Below, one piece after another: positions 1 to 10,181 of a DNA stretch of 64,000 bases. The stretch covers positions 7,357,305 through 7,421,304 of the forward strand of contig JAYGXS010000002.1 in NCBI GenBank assembly GCA_036362985.1, given 5' to 3'. Within the stretch, counting starts at the first letter, position 1; the number at the start of each line of letters is the position of its first letter. This stretch comes from Ligula intestinalis (lineage: Eukaryota; Platyhelminthes; Cestoda; Diphyllobothriidea; Diphyllobothriidae). Below the pieces are notes generated by a model. It saw nothing but the letters and a program-made list of their open reading frames with translations, ran no database searches and was not told the DNA's origin. A program made the translations under genes and the position numbers.

Positions 1-2336
1 TTCTGTAGTGAAAACTCTTCTAGTGAAGAAGTGCTGCACCGATTCTATTTTCTTCCGTCCACTAGTGTGCAGAAGACTGAATAGGGGCGAGCAGTATTCA
101 AGACTAGTCTTAAAATTTATAAAGATAAATCCGGTGATTCGGCGTGCTTTCGAGACTATCAGGGCACAGCGCTCTGACAAATTGAGACTATGAGAGAGGA
201 TATGCCTGAATCCTTGATTATTCCTGGGACATTTAGTTCGTGGCTGTCGATGCTCAATTCCTATTGATGATCGTCGCCAACAACCATAACGGAACATTCG
301 TGCCATGAAAGGGTGAGGCGCCATGTGCGACACCACTGGGCGAAGGCCTAAAGATCCTTTTTTATCAGCTCGAGCACGATGTTGCGATCTGCCGGTTTAT
401 ATCGATAAGCGACTTTTTAATCATCAGCGTACATTAAGGGTTTACCACACTGAAAAAAAATCTGAAACGCTGTTGACAAACAGGCAAAATAGGAGCGGAC
501 CCAGTACACTACCCTGTATAACTCCACTCCTCACATGCGTGGGTTTGGAGATAACATTGGAAATTTTTACTTGTTGTGTGTGAGCATCCAAATTGGAAGA
601 TATTAAGGTCAGAGGCTTGCTACCTATGCCGAAGGAGGCGAGCTTCAGAAGAAGGAGGTTATGATCGACCCCATCAAAGGCCTTAGTAAAATCAAAAATG
701 ACGCTATAAATGGCAAAACCACTGTGTCTAGATTGCAGCAAATAATCGAAGAAAGAGAGCTGGCCGGTTTCACAAGATCATTTCTCGAGAAAGCCATGTT
801 GAGCTGCATTGAGCAGGTTGTTCTCTGTAAAGTGACGCATCGTCTTTTCTTTGATCAAGGTCTTCAAGATCTTCGAGGCTGCGGGAAGTGTATTTATTGG
901 CCTAAAGTTGTCGAATGAGGTCGATCGGCCATGCTTGCGAATAGGCATTATGTGCGATTTCTTCCACAACGAAGGAAAGGTTTCACTCTCAAGAGCGAGA
1001 TTAAATACCTTACAAAGAATAGCCGGAAAGTTATCATTCGCTTCAGCTTTTAGAAGGCTAACTGGGATGCCATCTGGTCCTGAACTATAAGTTTGACGAT
1101 AACGACGAATGGCTGCAGTCACATCCCAGCCGGTAAAACTTATGGTTTCGAGGACTGAACCCGTTCAAGCCCGGATAGCCGGAGGTGCAGCGAACGAGCT
1201 TTGATTAAACGTTTTGGATAGGAACGCATTGAAGCTATCGGCGGTCAACTTAGTGTCAGCTATGAAGTTTCCTAAGGCGTCTTGAAGCATGGAGTGTTGC
1301 GTTTTCCCCTGCGCTTTTACTGTACGCGAAAAGAGTTTCGCAGTATTAAGGGAAGGATTTTCAGCGAAGTGGGCCTCATCGGCTATCTGCTTTTCTTTGG
1401 AGAGCTTCTTAGCTTGCTCAAAGATCAGCGTGAGCAAGGGCAGAACGGAAGTGTTGTTCTGCCGATGCAAACGACTAGAGAGTTTACGCAGCCTACGACG
1501 GAAAGACAGAGGAAGGTACACTTCATCTTTGACATGTATTTCTTTCTTATGGGAGACAAAGTGGTGGATGAGTGGATCCAGCACTTTGTACAGTGCATCG
1601 GTACAAACATTTACATCTCAACTTTTGGCAAAATTCAGATCAGTAGAGAGCGTTTAGATGTGCCAGTAGGTCCGCCATGTTTCCTGATCGGAAGTCATGA
1701 TACAAACTATACTTTTGGGAAAATGTTTCATCCACCTCCAGTTCTAGTTCACTTACAACTGTGAGATAGTCTGAACTCCCAAGTGCGTCTAAGGATGAAA
1801 CTGAAAATGGTTCGCATCCCCTCCAAAAAATTAGTCAAGTATGTTTGCTCTTTGTGTGGGAAAATCGACTTCCTGATCCCACATGCCGATATCTACTGCC
1901 TCAAGTAAGTTCTCGAACTTTCAAGGACCGGATGTTGGAAACCATTGCACGTCAGGAAGGTTAAAATCGCCTGCAATCAAGCAATACTTAAGATTCAAGT
2001 CAGCTGCGGCATGAAATGCCTGCGAGAGACAAAGATCGTAGTCTGCATTGGCATTAGGTGGGCGATAAACACAGCCAATCAGTAAGGAGTATTTGTTTTT
2101 TAGAACAACTCGTAGCCAGTAGCTCTCCTCCTCCACCGCTGTAAATTGTGGATAGTCCAACGGAGATATGCAAGTGGCTGCTTTATATAGATGCAGCTTT
2201 CTCCATCACGGCCATTGTTTCGATCGTTCCGAACGCATGCATACCCTAGAACAGAGAGTTCAGAGTCAGCTGTCTGGGCGGTTGACGAAAACCAGAGTCT
2301 GGAGCAGAGGCATTTTACTAAGCAGTGATCTGGCAT
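1..2336 (-). mobile_element. Degenerate LINE ORF2 (CR1/Jockey-like), 3' part cut by window edge
   Basis: Non-LTR retrotransposon endonuclease/reverse transcriptase, broken by frameshifts. Read on the minus strand from high to low coordinates: apurinic-type endonuclease fragments (2336-1921) with GCVYRPPN and AGDFNLPDV; a linker (1584-1165); the RT N-terminal part (1122-778) with SSGPDGIPVSLLK; RT motif A FDFTKAFDGVDH and motif B SGVIQGSVLGPLLF (741-442); the catalytic YADD box at 431-420 in a shifted frame and followed at once by a stop; then a C-terminal segment with LEYCSPLFS and KKIESVQ..FTRR (about 150-10). The order is that of an intact ORF2, so this is one decayed copy and not a set of fragments. 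CR1/Jockey-type placement rests on the C-terminal motif and is tentative. At least five reading-frame breaks make it inactive. Confidence 0.88.
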
Positions 2337-3640
2337 TTAAAACGACAAAGTTAAGAGGGCATGTCTTAGGTTTCGGTGGCGGGACAGCTGGGTCGTCACT
2401 GTTACCGGCTTCGAACAGAGAGATGTCCTTTTGACTTGAACTATTTGTTCCTCTCTTATTTTGAGATTTATCTCGCCATCGGTTCTCCGTTTCTCCAGCT
2501 TTTTTATTATCTGTCTCATCTTTCTCCGCTCTTTCAACTCGAAATTCGGCTGAAGAAAACTTGCGAATTCAGGCATCATAAGGATGGTTTGCGCTCTAGC
2601 AAGCGTTTTGCCTGTGCTTCAGTTTCTAAAATAAATTTAAGAGTTAGTGGCCGAGAAATTGATTCTGGAGCTGTTGGAGCTTTTCATTTTCGAAATGACT
2701 TAAGAATGTGGAAAGACTCGCCTGGTTTTAGCAACGGTTTGGCGGAAACTCGCATAAGACCTACGTCATGGTCAATTCGTTCTTGTGCAATTGACGACTC
2801 TGACTCTGCGACCCCTTTACCAACTATTTTCTGCTTGCGACTCAATGGGGTATGTTTGGCGAACTCATGTGCTTCGGCCGAGGGAGCAATTGTATCCGGT
2901 ACACTCGGTTCTGATGTACTGGCTATTGGGTAAGCTGAGTGCAAGCCCGTGAACCGTTTGGCTTTCTTAGGCTTATGCCTCTTTTGAGTTATGATCTTGT
3001 CAACCTCTTAGTCATCGCTTTCTTGTGCAGAGTCAAGCAACGATGCGGTACTTGGATGCAAATACGATACTTGCTAGTGTCGCTTAAGCCGAGTGACGAT
3101 GGTGTAGCCCGTGGGCTTGAAACATGATCCTATATGCAGGATTCAGGTGTTTCGTCAAACATTTCCAAATCCAAGTCCATATCAGCATCAACTCGTTCTT
3201 GTGTTATTGTTGACGCTATCTCTGGAGCCCCTTTTACAACTATATTCTGCTTGTGACTCACTGGTGCATCTGTTGCGAGCTCACGAGTTACAACCAAGCG
3301 GGCATCTGTATCCGGTTCTTTAGGTTTGATGGGTCCTGATGTGCCGGTTTTTGGGTTAGCTGACTGCACACCCCTGGCCCGTTAAGACCTTCGAGCCTTT
3401 CTAGACCTATGCTTTTTGGCTTAATGATCTGTATCATCGCTTTCTAGTGCAGCATCAAGCATGATTTTCGTTGGAGAAAGGATGTAGAGGATTTTAAACT
3501 TCTTCGACCTAAAATGACAACTCCACTCTCTCCTCAATCCTCCATCTGTAACCTGTGTTAAGACAAAATTCAAGAAGACCGGAGATGTGGAGAGAGCACA
3601 GGTGGCTGGCGCGGCCGCCCCTTCAATACGTGCCACCACA
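2337..3640 (-). mobile_element. Probable 5' region / ORF1 remnant of the same LINE
   Basis: Short minus-strand reading frames (2579-2337, 2944-2684, 3369-3130) continue directly upstream of the endonuclease in the same orientation. The first is lysine/arginine-rich and could be a coiled-coil segment. The other two resemble each other (both have a KQ-IV-KG core and QER followed by acidic residues), because the DNA is internally duplicated. Position upstream of ORF2 is what suggests ORF1; no RNA-binding or PHD motif is recognisable. The segment above about 3520 already belongs to a dispersed repeat. Confidence 0.45.
2752..3465. repeat. Diverged tandem duplication, about 418 bp apart
   Basis: Two copies (about 2752-3045 and 3160-3465) share blocks such as TTCTGCTTG(C/T)GACTCA at about 2830 and 3248 and TCATCGCTTTCT(T/A)GTGCAG at about 3010 and 3434. 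Both lie in the candidate LINE ORF1 region, so the duplication would repeat a stretch of that protein. Confidence 0.7.
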
Positions 3641-3780
3641 ACACCTGGTTAGGCTCCTGCTTATATGGGAGTGCCACGACGGCCACATTAAGAAAGTAAC
3701 TGAAGCTTGACTCTCAGTCTGCCAGTCAGCGACTCCACACAACAAGTCACGCACTGGATTGACTGCATCAACTGCTATGA
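3520..3780 (+). repeat. Dispersed repeat family D, copy 1
   Basis: Marked by GGTGGCTGGCGCGGCCG (here at 3601), then CTCAGTCTGCCAGTCAGCGA and ACTCCACACAACAAG. The same order recurs at 25917-26165, 26690-26905 and, in part, 39055-39345. No coding potential is evident. Class unknown. Confidence 0.6.
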
Positions 3781-4224
3781 CCCCCATTTGGATGCGCGGA
3801 GTAGAAAACAGATAAGATAACAGAGAATAAGTTTACTGCAACAGTTTCTGCGTCCAGATTAAACACCCTTATGGGCTTCAACTTGTCTGTGGGTTCATCA
3901 AGTTGTACGCGTGTCCATAAAGTTCTCTCCATGTGCAGCCGGTCCCGCCTTCCGTGCGGGATCCCATTTTTAGGACAATCGGCCTTTGTCCGCTTTGTCC
4001 ATTCTGATGGGTCCATTCTGTAAGTGGCCTCTCCGGGCAGCCGTCTCGTTATATCTGTGCCTTAAATGTTGCGTATAACCTGGCGGCGCTGTTATGCGTG
4101 CACTTGGCTCTTTTTTGTCTGCGCATTTTCGCATATCAGCGTTCCTTTGTTAGTGTGACCACAGGATGTCTAGAATTTTGTCTCATTTTCTGTGCCACCG
4201 TAACAGTAACCCTCTGAGCCGTGG

Positions 4225-4450
4225 CTTTTAGAGCACCGTACTAACTTCAAGAGTTTGAAAATCGTTTATAGTGAGGAAATAAATGCGCTGAGTGCCGAAC
4301 TCAGTCTCTCTATGCCACAGCACAACCTGCTCCTTGACACATGCACCAGGATTTACACAAGCTGGGGTTAGCAGGAGCTGTCGTCTTTTGACTCTTAGTC
4401 CACTCATCAGCTGCTTCACACACAACACACGCTGAGCTGATTGTGTCCGG
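4225..4450 (+). repeat. Partial copy of dispersed repeat family D, downstream module
   Basis: The TTTATAGTGAGGAAATAAATGCGC block at about 4264 matches blocks at about 26970, 28128 and 28350, where it follows the same repeat family. Only this module is recognisable here. Confidence 0.45.
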
Positions 4451-4552
4451 TAAATGCGTGAGTTGGCAATGCTTAAAAGCATGCAATCTTACGGTGAGCT
4501 TTGCAAAGCAGGTATTAAAAGAGAAAAAAATAAAATGAGAACCTTCGCTATG

Positions 4553-4724
4553 GTTTTCGAGGTTGCTATTAATGGTTATCGCCAACTTAACGAAGGGCTC
4601 TGGAGTCAAAGTCAAGCATCACTTCCAAGGGCTGCTAACTATTTCCGTTTTTGCAACCTCCTATGTGGTCTTCGAGGTGGCTATTTATGGTTATTGCAAA
4701 CTTTTTGATGGGCTCTGGAGTCAG
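4553..4724 (+). repeat. Two-copy direct repeat, 57-bp unit, 115 bp apart
   Basis: Units 4553-4609 and 4668-4724 both run from G(T)TTTCGAGGT to GGGCTCTGGAGTCA with about ten differences. The spacer is not part of the repeat. Function unknown. Confidence 0.7.
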
Positions 4725-5320
4725 GTGGGTCGCATCTGGGTGATGTTGCCTTGACTTCAACTGTCTATTCCTGTTGTCTCAGATGACTCCTTCTTAACTC
4801 AACAATATATTATTTTTTCCCATGACCATAAACGTCCCGAACCCTCAACATCAGGTCCCAATCTAACCACTTCAAACCCTGTTACCTATTAAGGCAGTTT
4901 TTCCTCTTATAGTTTTTTGGAAATCGGTGACCCGCTGAACTCATCCACCGATTTAGGAGTTTTTTACTGCCGATGACAATTACTTTATAAGAGTTCACTG
5001 TTTATCATTATTATTTTTATTTTCACGATAGCACCTTTTCGGGATAAATCGCAATGGTATACACAGCATGAAATATAGCCAATATAAAGTTTACCTGATC
5101 ATGGTTGGAGGAACAATGTAGTGGTGTGATGCCCATAATTTGAACTCATGAATTAAATGTCATGCTTGGCTGAAACAGTCATGCAGTAGGAGTCGTCGTT
5201 TATTAAAAACGAAGTAATTCACCTGTCCTTTGAGCAAAACAACAGTATCGGGTATCAATATTTCATTCGAGAGCGAGTTCCGCGGTCAAACCTCCCGCTG
5301 ACTAGAGGAAAACGTACATG

Positions 5321-5425
5321 GATCTAGATGTGTATATAATATAATATGTTTATTATGCCAGTTTACAGGCCATTGTAAAGAGTTGGTTATGCACCTCTTG
5401 GGCGCCTTCCAACACCTCGAAGACC
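5321..5425 (+). repeat. Left arm of a 2-kb-spaced inverted repeat
   Basis: This segment from GATCTAGATG through ATGCCAGTTTACAGGC to CACCTCGAAGACC recurs reverse-complemented at 7446-7539, nearly identical over about 90 bp. The similarity stops exactly at GAAGACC. It could be two SINE-like insertions in opposite orientation or the ends of one 2.2-kb element. Confidence 0.75.
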
Positions 5426-5559
5426 TTATACGGATGGCCGCGCAGGTGAGCCATGTTTGTTATCTCAAAAAATCCTGAGGTTTTAGCGAACAGTAATGGC
5501 TGTGGATATGCTGTATGTCCTTAGCAGATCGCACCTTAATTGTCTATAAGATAGGGGAA

Positions 5560-6640
5560 ACAGGTTAACCTTAATCAGCCTTTCAGGATTGTAATGAAGA
5601 CAGGATAAATTGGTTAGTGTCAGAATTGCAGAGCTGGAGTTGGTGATGATCATGCCGGTTGAATGAGTGGGGCTAAAGTTGGTGATGTGTGCGTAGTATA
5701 TGCTGGCTGTATCGATATTATGATCAATGCCGCTGTCGTGTATGCACGTGTGACCTATTGGACTGACGCGATGAGTTAGTCCACATGGGCAGTGAGGGTA
5801 CTATAGGCGGCGGTCTGTTCTGTGTTGGTGCTCCAGGCACTGGTTCACCAGTCTCTATACGATAGATTTGCAAGTGATCGGTCAGGCCAATGCGTGATAT
5901 GAATGTGCAATTGCAGTGAGGGCAGCTTAGGCTACAGCCCCCAGTACTGATGGAGGACTCAGATGTGATGATGAAGATGGTGGCAGGAGGTTCTGCGTCG
6001 GGAGGTGGTAGAGTAATTTAGGGGTGTGGTGTCCATGGTGGTTGGTTTTGTGGGCTGTAAGGGATCGATGTTAAAGTGTTTAATGCCGAAGAGGTGGATT
6101 TCGTCGGAAAGATGGTGAAATGGGTTTTGAGATGACCGACCTAGCCGATACGTGCACGCAAGGTGCTTTTACAGCGCGGGTAGCCTGAAAGGGCCTGAGC
6201 ATTTACAACATTCGTCTGTTAGGATTGGGACTTGCAGACCACCATTTTCGCCTTGGCGGCGGTGGTCCGAATGACCTCGTAGATAGGTGCGCCGGTTTTA
6301 TAGTTCTTCGCCAAGAAGATCGGTCCTGTGCGCGTTCTTTCCAGCTCGTCATGTTGATTTGGAGGTGATTCAGGGAGTTCTTCAGAGTGTACTTGTGGCC
6401 CAGATTTTATCCTCCTTCGTAGCAAGCATCCACAGCGGCATCACTGTAAAAAAATTGTCGCTTGGGTAGCCGTTGATCGTCCACCCTTACCGAGTGGCTG
6501 CCCTAGTGCAGTTGCAGCTACCTCAGCATGATGTGGGTGATGAGAATTCCCGTCAAATCCAGGGCGTCTTGTCCTGCCATCTCGATCTCAGTATTCGACG
6601 GAGTAAGCTGAGTTGGAAATGTTTCAGCTTTAGGGCTTGG
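5560..6640 (-). mobile_element. LINE 3' end with C2H2 zinc-finger tail (5'-truncated, degenerate)
   Basis: On the minus strand, from 6640 downwards: a post-RT segment with LLRRILRSRWQDK (about 6610-6570), then YKTGAPIYEVIRTTAAKAK (about 6310-6250), then a first degenerate finger (YPRC..RARIG; first Cys changed to Tyr) near 6190-6130, and a second finger CPHC..FISRIGLTDHL followed by TGEPVPGAPT near 5940-5820, whose last His is replaced by Tyr. I recall this arrangement, RT tail plus C2H2 fingers, from predicted cestode LINE proteins; that link is from memory. Stops and frameshifts show it is dead. The RT itself is absent, so the copy is 5'-truncated; it abuts the hAT terminus at 6649. Confidence 0.75.
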
Positions 6641-6648
6641 ATGGTGTA

Positions 6649-8470
6649 TACCAACCTTTTTAACTCAGGGAGAAAAGAAAGCAATTATTTGGGAATATAT
6701 ATCAGTGAGAGCCATATATTATATTTGAAGATACAATTCAATCAAATGCGAGTATAATTAGCCTCTGAATTTATTATTTAAAATAATTTTCTCATAATAC
6801 TCATTGTTAATGCGAATTCTGGTCTTACATTGATTCGCTGATGGTTCTATAGTCTAGTTGGTAGTTGGTGAGGTTAAGCTTCATGCAAGCGTTGAGGCTT
6901 TCATTCGTTAGACGTGATCGCAGGGTGGAATTGATGTATCTAAGATGTTAGAATGACTGCTCATATGCATACCCTATGTTTAAGAGAGCTTTAACTAGTT
7001 TTCTACATTCAGGGCAAATTTCACGAATTTTGGGTGCTGACTCGGTGGGATCTCTCTTTCACTCTGATGGCGTTCGTGGACTTTGAACCCCACCAGGCTT
7101 CATGCTGAAGATAATGCTGCTGAAGCAGCAGCCCTCAGTCGGCTTAACTTCAGCCGATAGCGCGCAACTTTCGCCAACAACCATTGAAGGAAGACTGAGA
7201 ACACTGTTTTCTTGTGCCAACCCTCTGCGTCTCGAACTAATGTCCTTCAACGATCTGCAAAATTTCTCCTGCTGATGAGTCAACTCAGCTTACAACTGTA
7301 CATTTATTCTGTTTGTATCCTACCTTTGAAGGCAGGTTTTTTTCACTTGAAACAAACTCCCTATCTCACCCAGTATTGACAAAACAAAAAACCGAACCAA
7401 AAGCAATACTGGCCGCAACATCGGGAGTTTTTTTAGGTTTTTTCCGGTCTTCGAGGTGTTGGAAGGCGCCCAAGAGGTGCATTACCAACTCTTTACAATT
7501 GCCTGTAAACTGGCATAATAAACATATTATACGTAGATCAAACAGGCTCAATATAGCAATACTTACACGCTGCAGTGTGTGGTATGTGACCGGAAGCGTG
7601 TTCCGAGTTTTGATTATCAGCTAGACTTCGGCTTGAAGATTTTTTATTTCTGTCTACATGTGATTGCTTGCCAACTACACTTTATGTCATGCGATTCATT
7701 CCAAATCTTCACTGATTGACTTGAACTTATTCACCCACATGTCTGAGGCCTTCAGGTCAGTCAATTCTTCTTCAAAATATCTAACGGAGGGACCAGGTAT
7801 ATAAATTAGGTGGGCCTTGTTCAGTGAACACTCAGTTCGATGGCTGATGAACATAAAAAGACGATTGTACTCTCAAAATTCTACAATGCGTGCTTTGAAC
7901 AACTGTAGGAGACTAAATGTGAAGCCAACTAGCTGTTGGAGTTCAAGGTTTTGAGTAGACTCACTTACTGCGCCTGCATCTTGATATTGTCTTAGTTTTT
8001 CAAAACGTAGTAAGCGATCTGTTTCAAGATCCATGGTAAAGAGTAAAAGCTTGTTTTCAAAAGTATATACGGATTGTTGAAGGATAACACTGTATTTCCA
8101 TTGCCTTGTAATTAAAATTCGAGTTGGTTCAGATTTTCGATCATATCCACGAGATAGTAAAACGTGAGGAGCCACTCAGTTTCGGCTAGCTCACGACACC
8201 CAATGCTCTACATTTCAAGGAAATCCAGATTTAGTTCAGGCAATGTGCAAAACGGCTAAACACCTTCCTTTTTGAGAACCAACGACCATTGTGTTGAAAA
8301 ATCAGATAGTGATAGTTATTTCAAAATTCATCCAGCGGTGTTTTAAACTGTCTATCATTGGAAGCTCGGGCAACAATAAAGTTGATGACACGAATGACCA
8401 ACGAAATTATTTTGTCAAGCTGCCCTCCACATACCTGAGAACAAAGTGTCTTCTAGTGTTAGATTTAAGT
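6649..8470 (-). mobile_element. Decayed autonomous hAT transposon (EPM2AIP1/SCAND3/ZBED5-type transposase)
   Basis: hAT DNA transposase, cut-and-paste type, in several frames on the minus strand. Near 8460-8340 lies LCSQVCGGQLDKIISLVIRVINFI; near 8320-8240 the segment HNGRWFSKRKVFSRF, corresponding to the family's VRWLSRGKVL; 8175-7873 contains ENKLLLFTMDLETDRLLRFEKL; about 7760-7700 ELTDLKASDMWVNKFK; and near 6975-6835 the C-terminal dimerisation motif EQSF..LRYINSTLRSRLTNE..NACM. A hAT right terminus (complement of AACCTTTTTAACTCAG, at about 6651) follows, matching the end of the MITE at 51261-51506. Stops, frameshifts and the repeat at 7446-7539 break it. The left terminus was not found. 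Confidence 0.78.
7446..7539 (-). repeat. Right arm of the inverted repeat at 5321-5425
   Basis: Reverse complement of 5321-5425. It lies within the decayed hAT transposase region and interrupts it, which favours a separate small insertion here over terminal repeats of one element. Confidence 0.75.
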
Positions 8471-8479
8471 GAACAAAAA

Positions 8480-9770
8480 ATTTTTAATGTCATGTGCATT
8501 CAAACGTTCATATCATTTCTTCTCCTCTCTTCTCTACTTCGTCAGATGGCGAATCCTCTTGACAGGATCTGTAAATGCCTGAACCATTTTCATTCTAACA
8601 AAACTGTTCACAAAATTCAAAAACCCATAACAATTTAACAACAAGTGCATCAAAGCAAAGAGGTCGGAATAGCCTCCTGCGGAAACGAAACATCCCTGAC
8701 TATAAACACCTGAAACGACTGACACAAGTTACCTTGATTTTCAGAGTTCCACGAGGTATTATATATTTGTCATATCTGTATATTCGATAATTTTTTTTGA
8801 TCTTTTTTCCATGCCGTTCGAAGCGTTTCCGCCTATTTTGGGATGGTGTTTCCGTTTACCTAATTTTGCATCGTTTCTTTTTTCCCAGTCGGACTGCTTT
8901 TACATATCCGAATTCAGCTATCTGTTTTTGGTCGCATCGCTTTTTACTAGCTTAATCAACACGTTTCCTCTATCCAATGCACAGTAAGTTTCATCGTCGA
9001 TCCGTTATCAATAAACACACCCTCACCCAATTTATAGCTTCTGCCATGTCGCGGAAAATTTTGAGGTCTCTTGAATTAGTTAGAATCTGTTAGACGAGTC
9101 TACAGCCTCTTCTTCACTGTTTCAGAAAAGGATTTCGGCCTGGTATTCTAATCATGAGCCCCGCTATCAGATCCCGTTAAAATCGCACAGAACCGGGCCT
9201 CCAAGCCACATCGCGGAAATGTGCTACCCTCCATCCCGACAGCTCTGTGGCTCGGAATCACAGCTTTATTTTCAACTACCGTCCTCCTCCCCACCCGGAC
9301 ACTACACTGCAATTTACTACAGGTTGCCTACATTTTCTATTCGACGCTCGTGGTTTTCATTTATTGGCTTCTTTTCAAAACTGAAACGCACAAAACGAAG
9401 CATAAAATCAAAATAAATATCGATAAATGAAACAAAACCACTAAGCAAGAAGCAAACGTTAGATAAACAACACAAGAAGGGGCTAAAACAAGAGTTTAGG
9501 GACATATATGAAAACAGTTTACATTATCAGTCGTCCAATAGGGAACGCAGGTGGTGCCCGCGATACAGCCCGGCAGTGCACAGTCACTTATCGCATACTG
9601 TAGTATCCAGAGAACAATGAGATTGTTCCTTGTTTTAATTATGTCGGCGCGGTGACTTTGAGTCGAGTCCAGGATGTTGTAGGCGGTGTGGCCTCGCAGG
9701 TAAAGTGGTGTATTGGTTGTCCCCTCCCTGGTGGTGGTCTTCAGCCCCACCCTCCATAGTAGACAGTTGT
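8480..9770. other. No recognisable gene
   Basis: AT-rich upstream flank of SDR gene 1. Short reading frames here (for example 8291-8638, and 84 codons on the minus strand at 9750-9496) show no domain. The CCTCGCAGGT block near 9695 weakly resembles 5440, so part may be another retroposed repeat. Confidence 0.4.
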
Positions 9771-10181
9771 GAATAACAGTTGCCCTTCCTGCGAGGGTCT
9801 CACGGAGTGTTTCCTTTCCCCGGTGGTAGTCTCCAGCTCCACCTTCCCCGATTGTCTTCTTCGGCTACGTGTTCGCCTGTATGACAGTTTATTATCATTA
9901 TTATCTTACTGTACTCGTAATAAATATGTGTGTGTTAACACTTGTCCTCGGCTTATCATCTCGACGAGTGACTGTTCCTGTGAACGAGCATTCTAGTGGA
10001 ATTACAGTGTGTGGAGTCAGCCAGAAGACAACGTACGTAGAAGAACGACTGAGTACCGGCCATAATCAGAAAGAAGACACGCTACCAAAGGACAACAGGG
10101 CGCTCGGGCGTTACAATACTTTAGAAATCGGAGGTTTTGGTACCCACTTACGGCTTCCGTATTTCCGTCAACTCGAACTCC

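Noticed and set aside
2376..2933. 185-codon plus-strand frame
   Set aside because: Antisense to the candidate LINE ORF1 region; no recognisable motif.
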